Source: Gammaproteobacteria bacterium
GTDB lineage: Bacteria > Pseudomonadota > Gammaproteobacteria > S144-34
NCBI GenBank assembly: GCA_015487895.1
Contig: WFOW01000025.1
Coordinates: 1-14,548 of the forward strand
Direction: 5' to 3'
DNA length: 14,548 bases
Positions 8,010-14,507 of the stretch are shown here, piece after piece. The stretch's first letter is position 1, and each line of letters starts with the position of its first letter. A model generated the notes under the pieces. It had not been told where the DNA came from and ran no database searches. It saw only the letters and a list, made by a program, of their open reading frames with translations. A program made the translations under genes and the position numbers.

Positions 8010-9157
8010 GGCGGGGTGGGGAGGCCTTCCTCCTCCCGGAAAGGCCCGGCGTCCGCGAGCCCGTGGTAGAGCGCCAGCGTGCGCTCCAGCATGGCCCGCA
8101 GGGTGAAAGGATGGCCCGCGGGCACCGGCGGCGGCCGCTCGAGGAGCGCGGCGACGCGGCGCGCGAGCGCGTCGAGGTCGCCCGGCGGAACCCGCCCCTC
8201 CGGATACAGGTGCCCCAGGATCTCGCCGACGCCGCCGTGGTCCCAGCCGGCCGCGGGCACCCCGAGGCTCAGGGCCTCCAGCGTGGTGCGCCCGAAGGAC
8301 TCGGGCCTCTCGGAGAGCGAAAGCACCACGTTGGAGACGGCCATGATCTCGCGCAGGTCCTCGCGGTGGCCGAGGAAGGTGATGCGCCCCGCGAGCCCCG
8401 TCTCGCGCACCCGCCGCTCGAGCGTGCGCGCGTAGCCCGCGTGCCGCGGATGGTGGCCGCCCACCACGAGGCCGTGCACGTCGCGCCGCTCGAGCAGCAG
8501 GCGGCGGACGAGCTCGACGAAGACCTCGTGCCCCTTGAGGCGGGTGAGCCGTCCGGGAAGGGTCAGCACCAGACGGTCGAGCAGGCGCGGGTGGTCGCGG
8601 TACCAGGCCTCGAGCCAGCGCTGCGGCGGGCGGTAGCCGTGCGGGTAGAAGCGCGGGTCCACGCCGCGGTGGATGACGGTCACGCGCGCGGGATCCACGC
8701 GGTAGCGGTCGAGCACGTAGCGGCGGACGGCCTCGGAGACGGCGATGACGCGCTCGCCGCGCGTCATGACGGCGCTGTAGCGCGAGACCGAGTAGAAGCC
8801 GTGGACGGTGGTGACGAAGCGCGGGCGCGCGCGCGGGTCCATGCCCCGCCACGCGAGCCAGGCCACCCAGGCCGGCATGCGCGAGCGCGCGTGCAGGATG
8901 TCCACGCGCTCGCGCGCGAGGAGTCGCCGCAGGCGCGGCACGAGCCGCAGCGTCCACGGCGACTTGGCGCCGATGGGCCACTCGACGTGCTCGCTGCCTT
9001 CCTCCACCAGGCGCCGGGCGAGGCGCCCGCCGGCCGAGACCACGATGGAGCGGTGGCCGGCCTCGACCAGGGCGCGGGCGACCTCGAGCGTTCCGCGCTC
9101 GACGCCGCCGGCCTCGAGCGCCGGCAGCACCTGCACCACGGTCAGGCGCCGAACCAT
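8006..9157 (-). CDS. Glycosyltransferase family 4 protein
   Basis: A GT-B-fold transferase of 383 residues. It opens with QVLPALEAGGVERGTLEVA (9-27), the GT4 acceptor-side signature, and continues with VTTVHGFYSVSRYSAVM (115-131), AVSEAVRRYV (139-148), VIHRGVDPRFY (161-171), PGRLTRLKGH (201-210), and the EX7E motif ERPESFGRTTLE with E286 and E294. This pattern is typical of LPS core and exopolysaccharide transferases. The start at 9157 overlaps the ELM1-like gene by 16 bases. An in-frame ATG at 9172 would add five residues (MDPRP); neither has a good Shine-Dalgarno, and I prefer 9157 because family homology begins there. The stop overlaps the next gene as ATGA. The donor sugar cannot be read from sequence. 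Confidence 0.91.
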   Translation of the reverse strand: MVRRLTVVQVLPALEAGGVERGTLEVARALVEAGHRSIVVSAGGRLARRLVEEGSEHVEWPIGAKSPWTLRLVPRLRRLLARERVDILHARSRMPAWVAWLAWRGMDPRARPRFVTTVHGFYSVSRYSAVMTRGERVIAVSEAVRRYVLDRYRVDPARVTVIHRGVDPRFYPHGYRPPQRWLEAWYRDHPRLLDRLVLTLPGRLTRLKGHEVFVELVRRLLLERRDVHGLVVGGHHPRHAGYARTLERRVRETGLAGRITFLGHREDLREIMAVSNVVLSLSERPESFGRTTLEALSLGVPAAGWDHGGVGEILGHLYPEGRVPPGDLDALARRVAALLERPPPVPAGHPFTLRAMLERTLALYHGLADAGPFREEEGLPTPP

Positions 9158-10050
9158 CGGGCGAGGATCCATTCGGCGCAGCGGCCGGCCTCGTCGAGCG
9201 GCTCCGCCGGAGGCCGCAGGACGGCGCCGGCGAGCCAGTCCACGAGGCGCACGGCGAGGCCCGCCGCGACGAGCCCGTCGATGCCGCGCACGACGCGCCC
9301 GGCTCGCCCGCGGCGCGGCACGGGCAGCAGCCCCACGGCGGCGCCGGCGCTCAGCGCCTCGTAGACCATGGAGGCGCTGTCCTCGGTGACCCAGGCGACG
9401 GCGGCGCGCGCGAGGCGCTCCGGCAGCCACCCCGGGTCCGTCTCCTGCCACGGCACCACACGGGCGCGCCCGGCCAGCGCCGCGCGGGCGGCCTCGGCGA
9501 AGCCTGCGGGCGTGCGCCGGGAGGTGGTCACGGTCCAGGGGCGATCGGGCTCGCGCGCGAGCACCTCGCCGATCGCGGCCAGCGCGGCGGCGCCGTCCCA
9601 GCCGTGGTGCGCCGAGGGCCCGCCCACGAGCACGATCCCCTCCTCGCCGCGTCGCGACGCCGGCCGGAGCGGGTTGAGGGGACCGCGAGTGACGAGGACA
9701 TTGGGGCGCGCGGGCGGGCGGTCGTGCTCGGGGACCACGCACAGGTCGAACCAGGCGAGCGGCAGGCTCGGGCGCATGAGCACCACCGCGCGCCCGCCGC
9801 GCGCGCGGCGCGCGGCGAGGAGCGCGGCATGGGTGGCATGGCCCGCGCCCACGATCAGGTCCGGGTCCGGGAGCCCCTCGCCGGGGGGAAAGGCGCCGGC
9901 GAGCCACCAGCCGAGCGCCGCGCGCGCGGGCGGGGCGGCGATGTCGTGCACGGCCACCGCGCAGCGGCGCGCGAGCGCGCGCGCGAGCCCCTCGCTCTGG
10001 CGCTCGTGGCCCGGCTTGCCGTCGACGACGCGCCAGAGGGTGAGGCTCAG
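9142..10050 (-). CDS. ELM1-like family protein (DUF1022), apparent CTG start
   Basis: The family is named for a plant mitochondrial fission factor. Bacterial members have no settled function but often lie in LPS gene clusters and look GT-B-like. The 302-residue frame shows the family landmarks: WRVVDGKPGHERQSEGLARAL (start near residue 6), VGAGHATHAALLAARRA (67-83), FDLCVVPEHDR (101-111), NVLVTRGPLN (117-126), LVGGPSAHHGW (141-151), TTSRRTP (175-181), and VTEDSASMVYEALSAG (221-236). No ATG, GTG or TTG lies near the N-terminal motif. The frame runs open upstream, but those residues are only a shadow of the zinc-finger gene. A CTG at 10050 overlaps the zinc-finger stop as CTGA, like the ATGA junctions nearby, so I place the start there. 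Family is sure; start and function are not. Confidence 0.85.
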   Translation of the reverse strand: MSLTLWRVVDGKPGHERQSEGLARALARRCAVAVHDIAAPPARAALGWWLAGAFPPGEGLPDPDLIVGAGHATHAALLAARRARGGRAVVLMRPSLPLAWFDLCVVPEHDRPPARPNVLVTRGPLNPLRPASRRGEEGIVLVGGPSAHHGWDGAAALAAIGEVLAREPDRPWTVTTSRRTPAGFAEAARAALAGRARVVPWQETDPGWLPERLARAAVAWVTEDSASMVYEALSAGAAVGLLPVPRRGRAGRVVRGIDGLVAAGLAVRLVDWLAGAVLRPPAEPLDEAGRCAEWILARWFGA

Positions 10051-10259
10051 CCCTTCAGGACGAAGGCCGTTCCGCAGTAGGGGCAGATGCGCCGCTCGCC
10101 CGGCCGCTCCAGCGGGATGTACACCCGGGGATGGGCGTTCCACAGGCTCTCCTCGGGCAGCGGGCAATGGACCGGGAGCTGGTCGGCCGTGACCTCGTGG
10201 ACCGTGCGCGCGCGCGCGGCGGGCTCGGGCTGCGGCTGCTCGGCGCTCGGCTGGGGCAC
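10047..10259 (-). CDS. Small zinc-finger protein, zf-CHCC family (NDUFS6-like)
   Basis: A 70-residue protein with a disordered Pro/Gln/Glu-rich N-terminus and a C-terminal zinc site of C32, H43, C59 and C62 (HCPLPEESLWNAHPRVYIPL then RRICPYCGTAFVL). This is the pattern of the zf-CHCC family, which includes the NDUFS6 accessory subunit of mitochondrial complex I. Many proteobacteria carry such a gene beside ilvE or LPS genes, with no firm role. I chose GTG at 10259 because GGAGGA lies seven bases upstream. A GTG at 10274 would add five residues but lacks a site and would leave almost no leader after the predicted transcription start. It is the first gene of the minus-strand LPS run and overlaps the ELM1-like gene. 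Confidence 0.85.
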   Translation of the reverse strand: MPQPSAEQPQPEPAARARTVHEVTADQLPVHCPLPEESLWNAHPRVYIPLERPGERRICPYCGTAFVLKG

Positions 10260-10266
10260 GGTCGCG

Positions 10267-10272
10267 TCCTCC
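10267..10272 (-). promoter_or_regulatory. Ribosome binding site deciding the zinc-finger gene start
   Basis: GGAGGA on the minus strand, seven bases before the GTG at 10259. It would lie inside the coding region if the GTG at 10274 were used, which argues for the shorter protein. Confidence 0.6.
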
Positions 10273-10287
10273 ACGCTGCCGCCGGCG

Positions 10288-10293
10288 ATTATA
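10288..10293 (-). promoter_or_regulatory. -10 box of the minus-strand LPS run promoter
   Basis: A perfect TATAAT on the minus strand in an otherwise GC-rich gap. Transcription would start near 10281, giving a leader of about 21 bases with a good Shine-Dalgarno before the GTG at 10259. The -35 region is poor: GACGCA at 10316-10311 (17-base spacer) or AAGACG at 10318-10313 (19-base spacer). That region is occupied by a palindrome (10296-10330), which hints at control by a bound regulator. Confidence 0.6.
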
Positions 10294-10295
10294 CC

Positions 10296-10330
10296 GGAAG
10301 CTCCGGAAAATGCGTCTTTTCGGAGCTTCC
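10296..10330. repeat. Palindrome across the -35 region of the LPS-run promoter
   Basis: GGAAGCTCCGGAAAA (10296-10310) is followed by a six-base spacer TGCGTC and then TTTTCGGAGCTTCC (10317-10330). The arms pair over 14 bases with a single bulged G. Neither strand has a T-run after the stem, so it does not look like a simple intrinsic terminator for ilvE. Its edge lies two bases upstream of the TATAAT box, covering roughly -14 to -49 relative to the predicted start, which suits an operator. It could instead end ilvE transcription by another mechanism. Confidence 0.65.
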
Positions 10331-10353
10331 CCGCGGCCAGGGACGGCCGCGGG
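10330..10353. repeat. GC-rich perfect inverted repeat
   Basis: CCCGCGGCC (10330-10338), a six-base loop AGGGAC, then GGCCGCGGG (10345-10353). The nine-base-pair stem directly adjoins the palindrome at 10296-10330. No T-run follows on either strand. Role unknown; perfect short stems do occur by chance in DNA this rich in G and C. Confidence 0.45.
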
Positions 10354-10423
10354 AAGGCCCATGCGCACGGATGCGTATGGCGACACAAAAGGGGAGATCA
10401 GAATGGCCGCGAAGCGCCCTAGC

Positions 10424-10454
10424 GCTGATCGATCCGCGGAGCGGATTGATCAGC
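10424..10454. repeat. Hairpin overlapping the ilvE stop codon
   Basis: GCTGATCGATCCGC (10424-10437), loop GGA, then GCGGATTGATCAGC (10441-10454): 14 pairs with one G-T type mismatch. The ilvE TGA (10452-10450) is inside one arm. On the ilvE strand no T-run follows directly; the nearest is CCCCTTTT about 30 bases on. It may protect the ilvE mRNA 3' end or act as a weak terminator. Confidence 0.55.
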
Positions 10455-11379
10455 TGTCTCCTACCGGCGTGAGCCAGTCGTCGTGGCCGGCGAGGCGGCC
10501 GTGCACGAGGTCGAAGTAGCGCCGCTGCAGCAGCTCGGTCACGGGCCCGCGCGTGCCCGCGCCGATGACGCGGCCGTCGACCTCGCGGATGGGCGTGACC
10601 TCGGCGGCGGTGCCCGTGAAGAAGGCCTCGTCGGCGATGTAGACCTCGTCGCGGCTGATGCGCCGCTCGCGCACCTCGATGCCCTCCTCGCGCGCCAGCC
10701 GGATGACCGTGTCGCGCGTGATGCCGTCGAGGGCCGAGGTCAGCTCCGGCGTGTGCAGCACGCCATCGCGCACGATGAAGACGTTCTCGCCGCTGCCCTC
10801 GGCGACGTAGCCCTCGGGGTCGAGCAGCAGCGCCTCGTCGTAGCCGCAGGCGAGCGCCTCGTTCAGCGCCAGCATGGAGTTCATGTAGTTGCCGTTGGCC
10901 TTGGCCTTGCACATCGTGATGTTGACATGGTGGCGCGTGAAGGAGGAGGTCTTGACGCGGATGCCGCGCTCCATGTTCTCCTTGCCGAGATAGGCGCCCC
11001 ACTCCCAGGCCGCCACCATGCCGTGCACGCGCAGGTTGTCGGCGCGCAGGCCCATGCCCTCGGCGCCGTAGAAGCACATGGGCCGGATGTAGCAGGCCTC
11101 GAGGCCGTTCTCGCGGATCACGGAGAGCACGGCCTCGTTGATGGTGTCCTTGTCCCAGGGCAGCGGCATGCCGAGGATGCGGGCGGAGCGGAACAGGCGG
11201 TCGGTGTGCGCCTGCAGGCGGAAGACCGCGGTGCCGCGCTCCGTGCGGTAGGCGCGGATGCCCTCGAAGACGCCGAGCCCATAGTGGAGGGTGTGGGTGA
11301 GCACGTGCACGCGGGCCTCGCGCCAGGGCACCAGCGCCCCGTCGAGCCAGATGACCCCGTCGCGGTCCGCCATGCTCAT
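10450..11379 (-). CDS. ilvE: Branched-chain amino acid aminotransferase
   Basis: The PLP enzyme (fold type IV) catalyses the last step of valine, leucine and isoleucine synthesis in the cytoplasm, with glutamate as amino donor. The 309-residue protein matches the usual IlvE length. It has LTHTLHYGLGVFEGIRAY (27-44), YIRPMCFYG (97-105), the PLP lysine K160 in KAKANGNYMNS (158-168), EGSGENVFIV (194-203), LDGITRDTVIRLA (217-229) and FFTGTAAEVTPI (253-264). The ATG at 11379 overlaps the glnE stop as ATGA and has GAGG five to six bases upstream; a second ATG at 11373 is less likely. It appears to be co-transcribed with glnE. The glnE-ilvE-LPS core order also occurs in P. aeruginosa, as I recall. 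A D-amino-acid transaminase or 4-amino-4-deoxychorismate lyase is unlikely given length and motifs. Confidence 0.95.
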   Translation of the reverse strand: MSMADRDGVIWLDGALVPWREARVHVLTHTLHYGLGVFEGIRAYRTERGTAVFRLQAHTDRLFRSARILGMPLPWDKDTINEAVLSVIRENGLEACYIRPMCFYGAEGMGLRADNLRVHGMVAAWEWGAYLGKENMERGIRVKTSSFTRHHVNITMCKAKANGNYMNSMLALNEALACGYDEALLLDPEGYVAEGSGENVFIVRDGVLHTPELTSALDGITRDTVIRLAREEGIEVRERRISRDEVYIADEAFFTGTAAEVTPIREVDGRVIGAGTRGPVTELLQRRYFDLVHGRLAGHDDWLTPVGDS

Positions 11380-14303
11380 CGCTGCCTCACTCCCCCTTCG
11401 TCCCCGGCCTCCATCCAGGCCCGCCACAGCGCGGCCACCGCCCCGCGCTCGTCGGCGAGGGCACCGGCGTCGACCACCGGGTCCTCGCCCTCGAGCGTGA
11501 GGCGCTGCACCTTCGCCAGGCAGGCGCGGTAGCCGCGGCGCAGCACGTCCGCCTCGTCGGCGCCGACGACGCCGGCCTCGGCCAGGGCCTCGATGAGCGG
11601 CAGGGTGCCCGTGTGCCCGGTGAGCGACGGGTGCGCGCCCGCCCAGCGCAGGACCGCATATTGAACCATGAATTCCACGTCCACGATACCGCCGCGGCCG
11701 TGCTTGAGGTGCACGCGGCCGGGCGGGGCGCGGTCGAGCTCGCGGCGCATGCGCGCGCGCATCGCCGCCACCTCGCGCCGCAGCGCCTGCGGATCCCGCG
11801 GGCGGGTCAGGATCTCGTGGCGGATGCGGCCGAAGCCCTCGGCCACCGCCGGCGCGCCGGCGACGGGGCGCGCGCGCACCAGCGCCTGGTGCTCCCAGGT
11901 CCAGGCCTCCTCGCGCTGGTAGGCGGCGAAGGCGTCCAGCCCCGAGACCAGCAGGCCCGCGCCGCCCTGCGGGCGCAGGCGCACGTCGACGGCGTAGAGG
12001 CTCCCGGAGAGGGTCTGGGCGGTGAGCAGGTGGATGAGGCGCTGGCCCAGCCGCGCGAAGTACTCCTGGTTGTGGATCCGGCGCGGCCCGCGGGTGGCCT
12101 CGCGGCCGCCGGCGCTGTCGTGCAGGAAGACGAGGTCGAGGTCCGAACCGTAGGACAGCTCGCGCCCGCCGAGCTTGCCGTAGCCGATGGCGGCGAAGCC
12201 CGCCTCGCGCCGGCGGCGCCCGGCGCCGCAAAGCGGCGGGCCGTGGCGGCGCTCGAGATGGGCGCGGGCCGCGGCCAGCGCCCGCTCCAGGACGGCCTCT
12301 GCGATCTCCGTCAGGGCCTCGCCGACCTCGGCGACGTCGAGGCGCCCGTCGAGATCGGCCGCCGCCACGCGCAGCACGGCCCCGTCCTTGAAATGGCGCA
12401 GCGCCTCGAGCACCGATTCGGTGTCCTCAGGATCCACGCCCTCGAGCTGCGCGGCGAGCGCCTCCCGCAGCCGCCCGCCGCGCAGCGGCTCGAGCAGCGC
12501 GCGTGCGTCGAGCAGCTCGTCGAGCAGCAGCGGATGGCGCGCGAGCAGCGCCGCCACCCACGGGCTCGCCCCGCACAGGCGCACCAGCTCGAAGAGCGCC
12601 GGCGGGTGCTCGTCGAGCAGCGCGAGATAGGCCGTGCGGCCGGCGATCGCCTCCAGCACCTCGAGCGTGCGGGCGAGCGCCGCCTCGGGCCGTGGCGCGC
12701 GCGCCGCGAGCGCCAGGGCCCGCGGCACGAGGCGGTCGAGGAGGCGCGCGCCGCGCTCGCCCGCGAGCCGGAAGGCCGCCCCCTCGCGCGCCGCGCGCAG
12801 CCGCCGCCACACGCCCTCGGGGTCGCGGTAGCCGGCCTCGGTGAGCACCGCGCGGGCGGCGTCCGCCGGTGTGCGCCCCTCCCACACGGCCGCAAGGCGC
12901 GCCTCGGGCCCGGGCTCCGGCTCGCGCCCGCGGCGCGGCGGCCGGAAGACGGCCTCGAAGTGGCGCTCGACCGCCGTGCGCACGCGCGCGATCTCGGCCT
13001 CGAGCGCCCCCCAGCCCGGCCGGCCCATGGCGTAGGCGATGCGCGCGCGCTCGACCTCCGTCGCAGGGAGCCGGTGCGTCTGGGCGTCGCGCACGGCCTG
13101 CAGCCGGTGCTCCAGGCGCCGCAGGAAGCGGTAGGCGTCGGCGAGCTCCGCCGCCGCGTCCGCGGGCAGGTGGCCGGCCGCCGCCACGGCCTCCAGGGCC
13201 TCGAGCACCGCGCGGCGGCGCAGGGCCGGCTCCCGCCCGCCGCGCACCACCTGGAAGGTCTGGACGATGAACTCGATCTCGCGGATGCCGCCGGGGCCGC
13301 GCTTGATGTCGTCCTGCATGGCGCGCCGGGCCACCTCGCGCTCGATCATGGCCTTGAGCTCGCGCAGCGACTCGAAGGCGCCGTAGTCGAGGTAGCGCCG
13401 GTAGACGAAGGGCGCAAGGCGCCCGAGCACGGCGGCGCCCGCCTCGAGGTCGCCCGCCACCGGCCGCGCGCGCACCAGCGCGTAGCGCTCCCAGTCGCGC
13501 CCGTGCGCCTGGTAGTACTCCTCCAGGGCGTCGAAGGAGATCGCCAGGGGGCCGCTGGTTCCGAACGGCCGCAGCCTGAGGTCGGTGCGGAAGACGAAGC
13601 CCTCGGCGGTGGTCTCGCCGAGCACGCGCGCCAGCCCACGCGCGAGCCGCGCGAAGTGCTCCTCGTGCGTCTCGCGCCGGCCGCCACGCACGCGCCCCTC
13701 CTCGGGGTAGGCCACCAGCAGGTCCACGTCGGAGGAGAAATTGAGCTCGCGCCCGCCGAGCTTGCCGAGGCCCAGCACCACCGCGCGCATGGGCCGCCCG
13801 TCGCGCCGCCGCGGCGTGCCGTGCTCGCGCCGCCCGAGGCGCTCGAGGGCGGCGAGGGCGGCCTCGATGCAGCCGTCGGCGAGCTCGCTCAGGTCGGCGA
13901 AGACCTCCTCGAGCGGCGCCCAGCCGGCGAGGTCGCGCCAGGCGATGCGCACCATCTCGTAGCGGCGCAGGCGCCGGAGCGCCGACATCAGGGCCGGCTC
14001 GTCGCGGGCGCGGGCCGCAGCGGCGGCCGCGCGCGCCGCGAGCTCGCCGCGCGCGTAGCCGCGCAGCAGGTCGCCGGTCGAGAGAAGGCGCGTCAGCAGG
14101 GCCGGCTCGCGCGCCAGCGCCTCGGCGACGAAGGGGCTCGCGACCAGCACCGCCGCCAGCACACGCCGGAAGTCGGGGTCGCGCGGCACGCGCTCGCCGG
14201 CGCGGCAGGCGGCCTCCTCCCACGCCGACCAGGCGCGCTCGCGCTCCGGGCGCAGCGCCTGCGGCAGCGGCAGGCGCCAGGGCGGAAGGGGCCGGGCCGT
14301 CAT
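11376..14303 (-). CDS. glnE: Bifunctional glutamine synthetase adenylyltransferase/deadenylase
   Basis: GlnE attaches AMP to glutamine synthetase and removes it again under control of PII and glutamine, setting nitrogen assimilation. The 975-residue protein (E. coli 946) has both nucleotidyltransferase halves. The N-terminal removing domain has GLGKLGGRELNFSSDVDLL at 178-196, then TDLRLRPFGTSGPLA and GPGGIREIEFIVQ. The C-terminal adenylylating domain has GYGKLGGRELSYGSDLDLV from 707, then VDVRLRPQGGAGLL and HGRGGIVDVEFMVQYAVL. Both metal-binding D-x-D pairs are present, so both activities should be intact. The ATG at 14303 is the first in-frame start near family length; no Shine-Dalgarno precedes it, and the upstream sequence is the repeat element beginning 16 bases away. 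The stop overlaps ilvE as ATGA. Confidence 0.97.
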   Translation of the reverse strand: MTARPLPPWRLPLPQALRPERERAWSAWEEAACRAGERVPRDPDFRRVLAAVLVASPFVAEALAREPALLTRLLSTGDLLRGYARGELAARAAAAAARARDEPALMSALRRLRRYEMVRIAWRDLAGWAPLEEVFADLSELADGCIEAALAALERLGRREHGTPRRRDGRPMRAVVLGLGKLGGRELNFSSDVDLLVAYPEEGRVRGGRRETHEEHFARLARGLARVLGETTAEGFVFRTDLRLRPFGTSGPLAISFDALEEYYQAHGRDWERYALVRARPVAGDLEAGAAVLGRLAPFVYRRYLDYGAFESLRELKAMIEREVARRAMQDDIKRGPGGIREIEFIVQTFQVVRGGREPALRRRAVLEALEAVAAAGHLPADAAAELADAYRFLRRLEHRLQAVRDAQTHRLPATEVERARIAYAMGRPGWGALEAEIARVRTAVERHFEAVFRPPRRGREPEPGPEARLAAVWEGRTPADAARAVLTEAGYRDPEGVWRRLRAAREGAAFRLAGERGARLLDRLVPRALALAARAPRPEAALARTLEVLEAIAGRTAYLALLDEHPPALFELVRLCGASPWVAALLARHPLLLDELLDARALLEPLRGGRLREALAAQLEGVDPEDTESVLEALRHFKDGAVLRVAAADLDGRLDVAEVGEALTEIAEAVLERALAAARAHLERRHGPPLCGAGRRRREAGFAAIGYGKLGGRELSYGSDLDLVFLHDSAGGREATRGPRRIHNQEYFARLGQRLIHLLTAQTLSGSLYAVDVRLRPQGGAGLLVSGLDAFAAYQREEAWTWEHQALVRARPVAGAPAVAEGFGRIRHEILTRPRDPQALRREVAAMRARMRRELDRAPPGRVHLKHGRGGIVDVEFMVQYAVLRWAGAHPSLTGHTGTLPLIEALAEAGVVGADEADVLRRGYRACLAKVQRLTLEGEDPVVDAGALADERGAVAALWRAWMEAGDEGGVRQR

Positions 14304-14309
14304 GCGGCC

Positions 14310-14315
14310 AGTGTA
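14310..14315 (-). promoter_or_regulatory. Weak candidate -10 box for glnE
   Basis: TACACT (four of six matches to TATAAT) on the minus strand ends seven bases before the glnE ATG, so any transcript would be nearly leaderless. The -35 position falls inside the inverted-repeat arm and does not match the consensus. Offered only because no better promoter is visible close to glnE. Confidence 0.15.
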
Positions 14316-14337
14316 CACGCCGCCTGCGGCGGAGAGG

Positions 14338-14400
14338 CGGGAGACGGGTTGCGGGTTACGGGAGACGGGTGACGGGAGACGGGTTGCGGAAGACGGGAAA
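14338..14400 (+). repeat. Tandem degenerate heptamer array, nine CGGGnnn units
   Basis: Nine consecutive seven-base units start CGGG (one is CGGA): endings are AGA, TTG, TTA, AGA, TGA, AGA, TTG, AGA, AAA. The phase is unbroken over 63 bases. It ends in GACCATTCGG, a tail found again at the window end. The first unit and a half belong to the left inverted-repeat arm. Confidence 0.85.
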
Positions 14401-14438
14401 GACCATTCGGCCGCGCGCGGAGCGCGCACCAGCCCTCG

Positions 14439-14459
14439 TCTCCCGACACCCGTCTCCCG
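14439..14459 (-). repeat. Three heptamers in inverted orientation
   Basis: TCTCCCG, ACACCCG, TCTCCCG on the plus strand read CGGGAGA, CGGGTGT, CGGGAGA on the minus strand. They can pair with the forward units at 14359-14379 almost perfectly, as well as with the left arm at 14338-14348, so more than one fold of the element is possible. Confidence 0.75.
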
Positions 14460-14507
14460 CCTCTGCCGCCACAGGCGGCCGCTGCTGGAAACCGCTTGTA
14501 TAGTGCA

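Larger units (their letters stand above)
14319..14479. repeat. 161-bp inverted-repeat element upstream of glnE
   Basis: The left arm (14319-14348, from GCCGCCTGCGGCGG to GAGACGGG) and the reverse complement of the right arm (14449-14479) agree at 29 of 31 aligned positions, with one C/T change and one inserted base. The arms enclose a run of CGGGnnn heptamers, a GCGCGC-GGA-GCGCGC hairpin (14413-14427) and inverted heptamers. There is no ORF with coding character and no obvious target-site duplication. It resembles a small palindromic intergenic repeat or a non-autonomous element; the family is not recognised. Confidence 0.75.

Noticed and set aside
5809..9364. Long plus-strand frames opposite the ligase, GT9 and second GT4 genes (for example 5809-7191, 7065-8069 and 8000-9364)
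   Set aside because: Each mirrors a minus-strand gene with clear family motifs; the frames lack ribosome sites and recognisable domains.
10296..10353. Intrinsic terminator for ilvE
   Set aside because: The stems are strong, but neither strand shows a T-run directly after them, and a TATAAT promoter follows immediately; recorded as a palindrome instead.
10051..10386. Long N-terminal extension of the ELM1-like frame up to an ATG at 10386
   Set aside because: It would run through the TATAAT promoter, the palindrome and the zinc-finger gene, and its residues are Arg/Ala/Pro-rich with no family homology.
10310..10519. Plus-strand ORF with AGGGGAG before an ATG at 10403, reading into the ilvE 3' end
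   Set aside because: The ribosome site looks good, but the peptide has no domain, it is antisense to the ilvE end, and no plus-strand promoter is visible. Kept only as a weak possibility.
11613..14372. A 919-codon open frame on the plus strand opposite glnE
   Set aside because: The minus strand encodes full GlnE with both conserved domains. The opposite frame stays open only because very GC-rich codons avoid stops, and its translation is Arg/Ala/Gly-rich with no motif.
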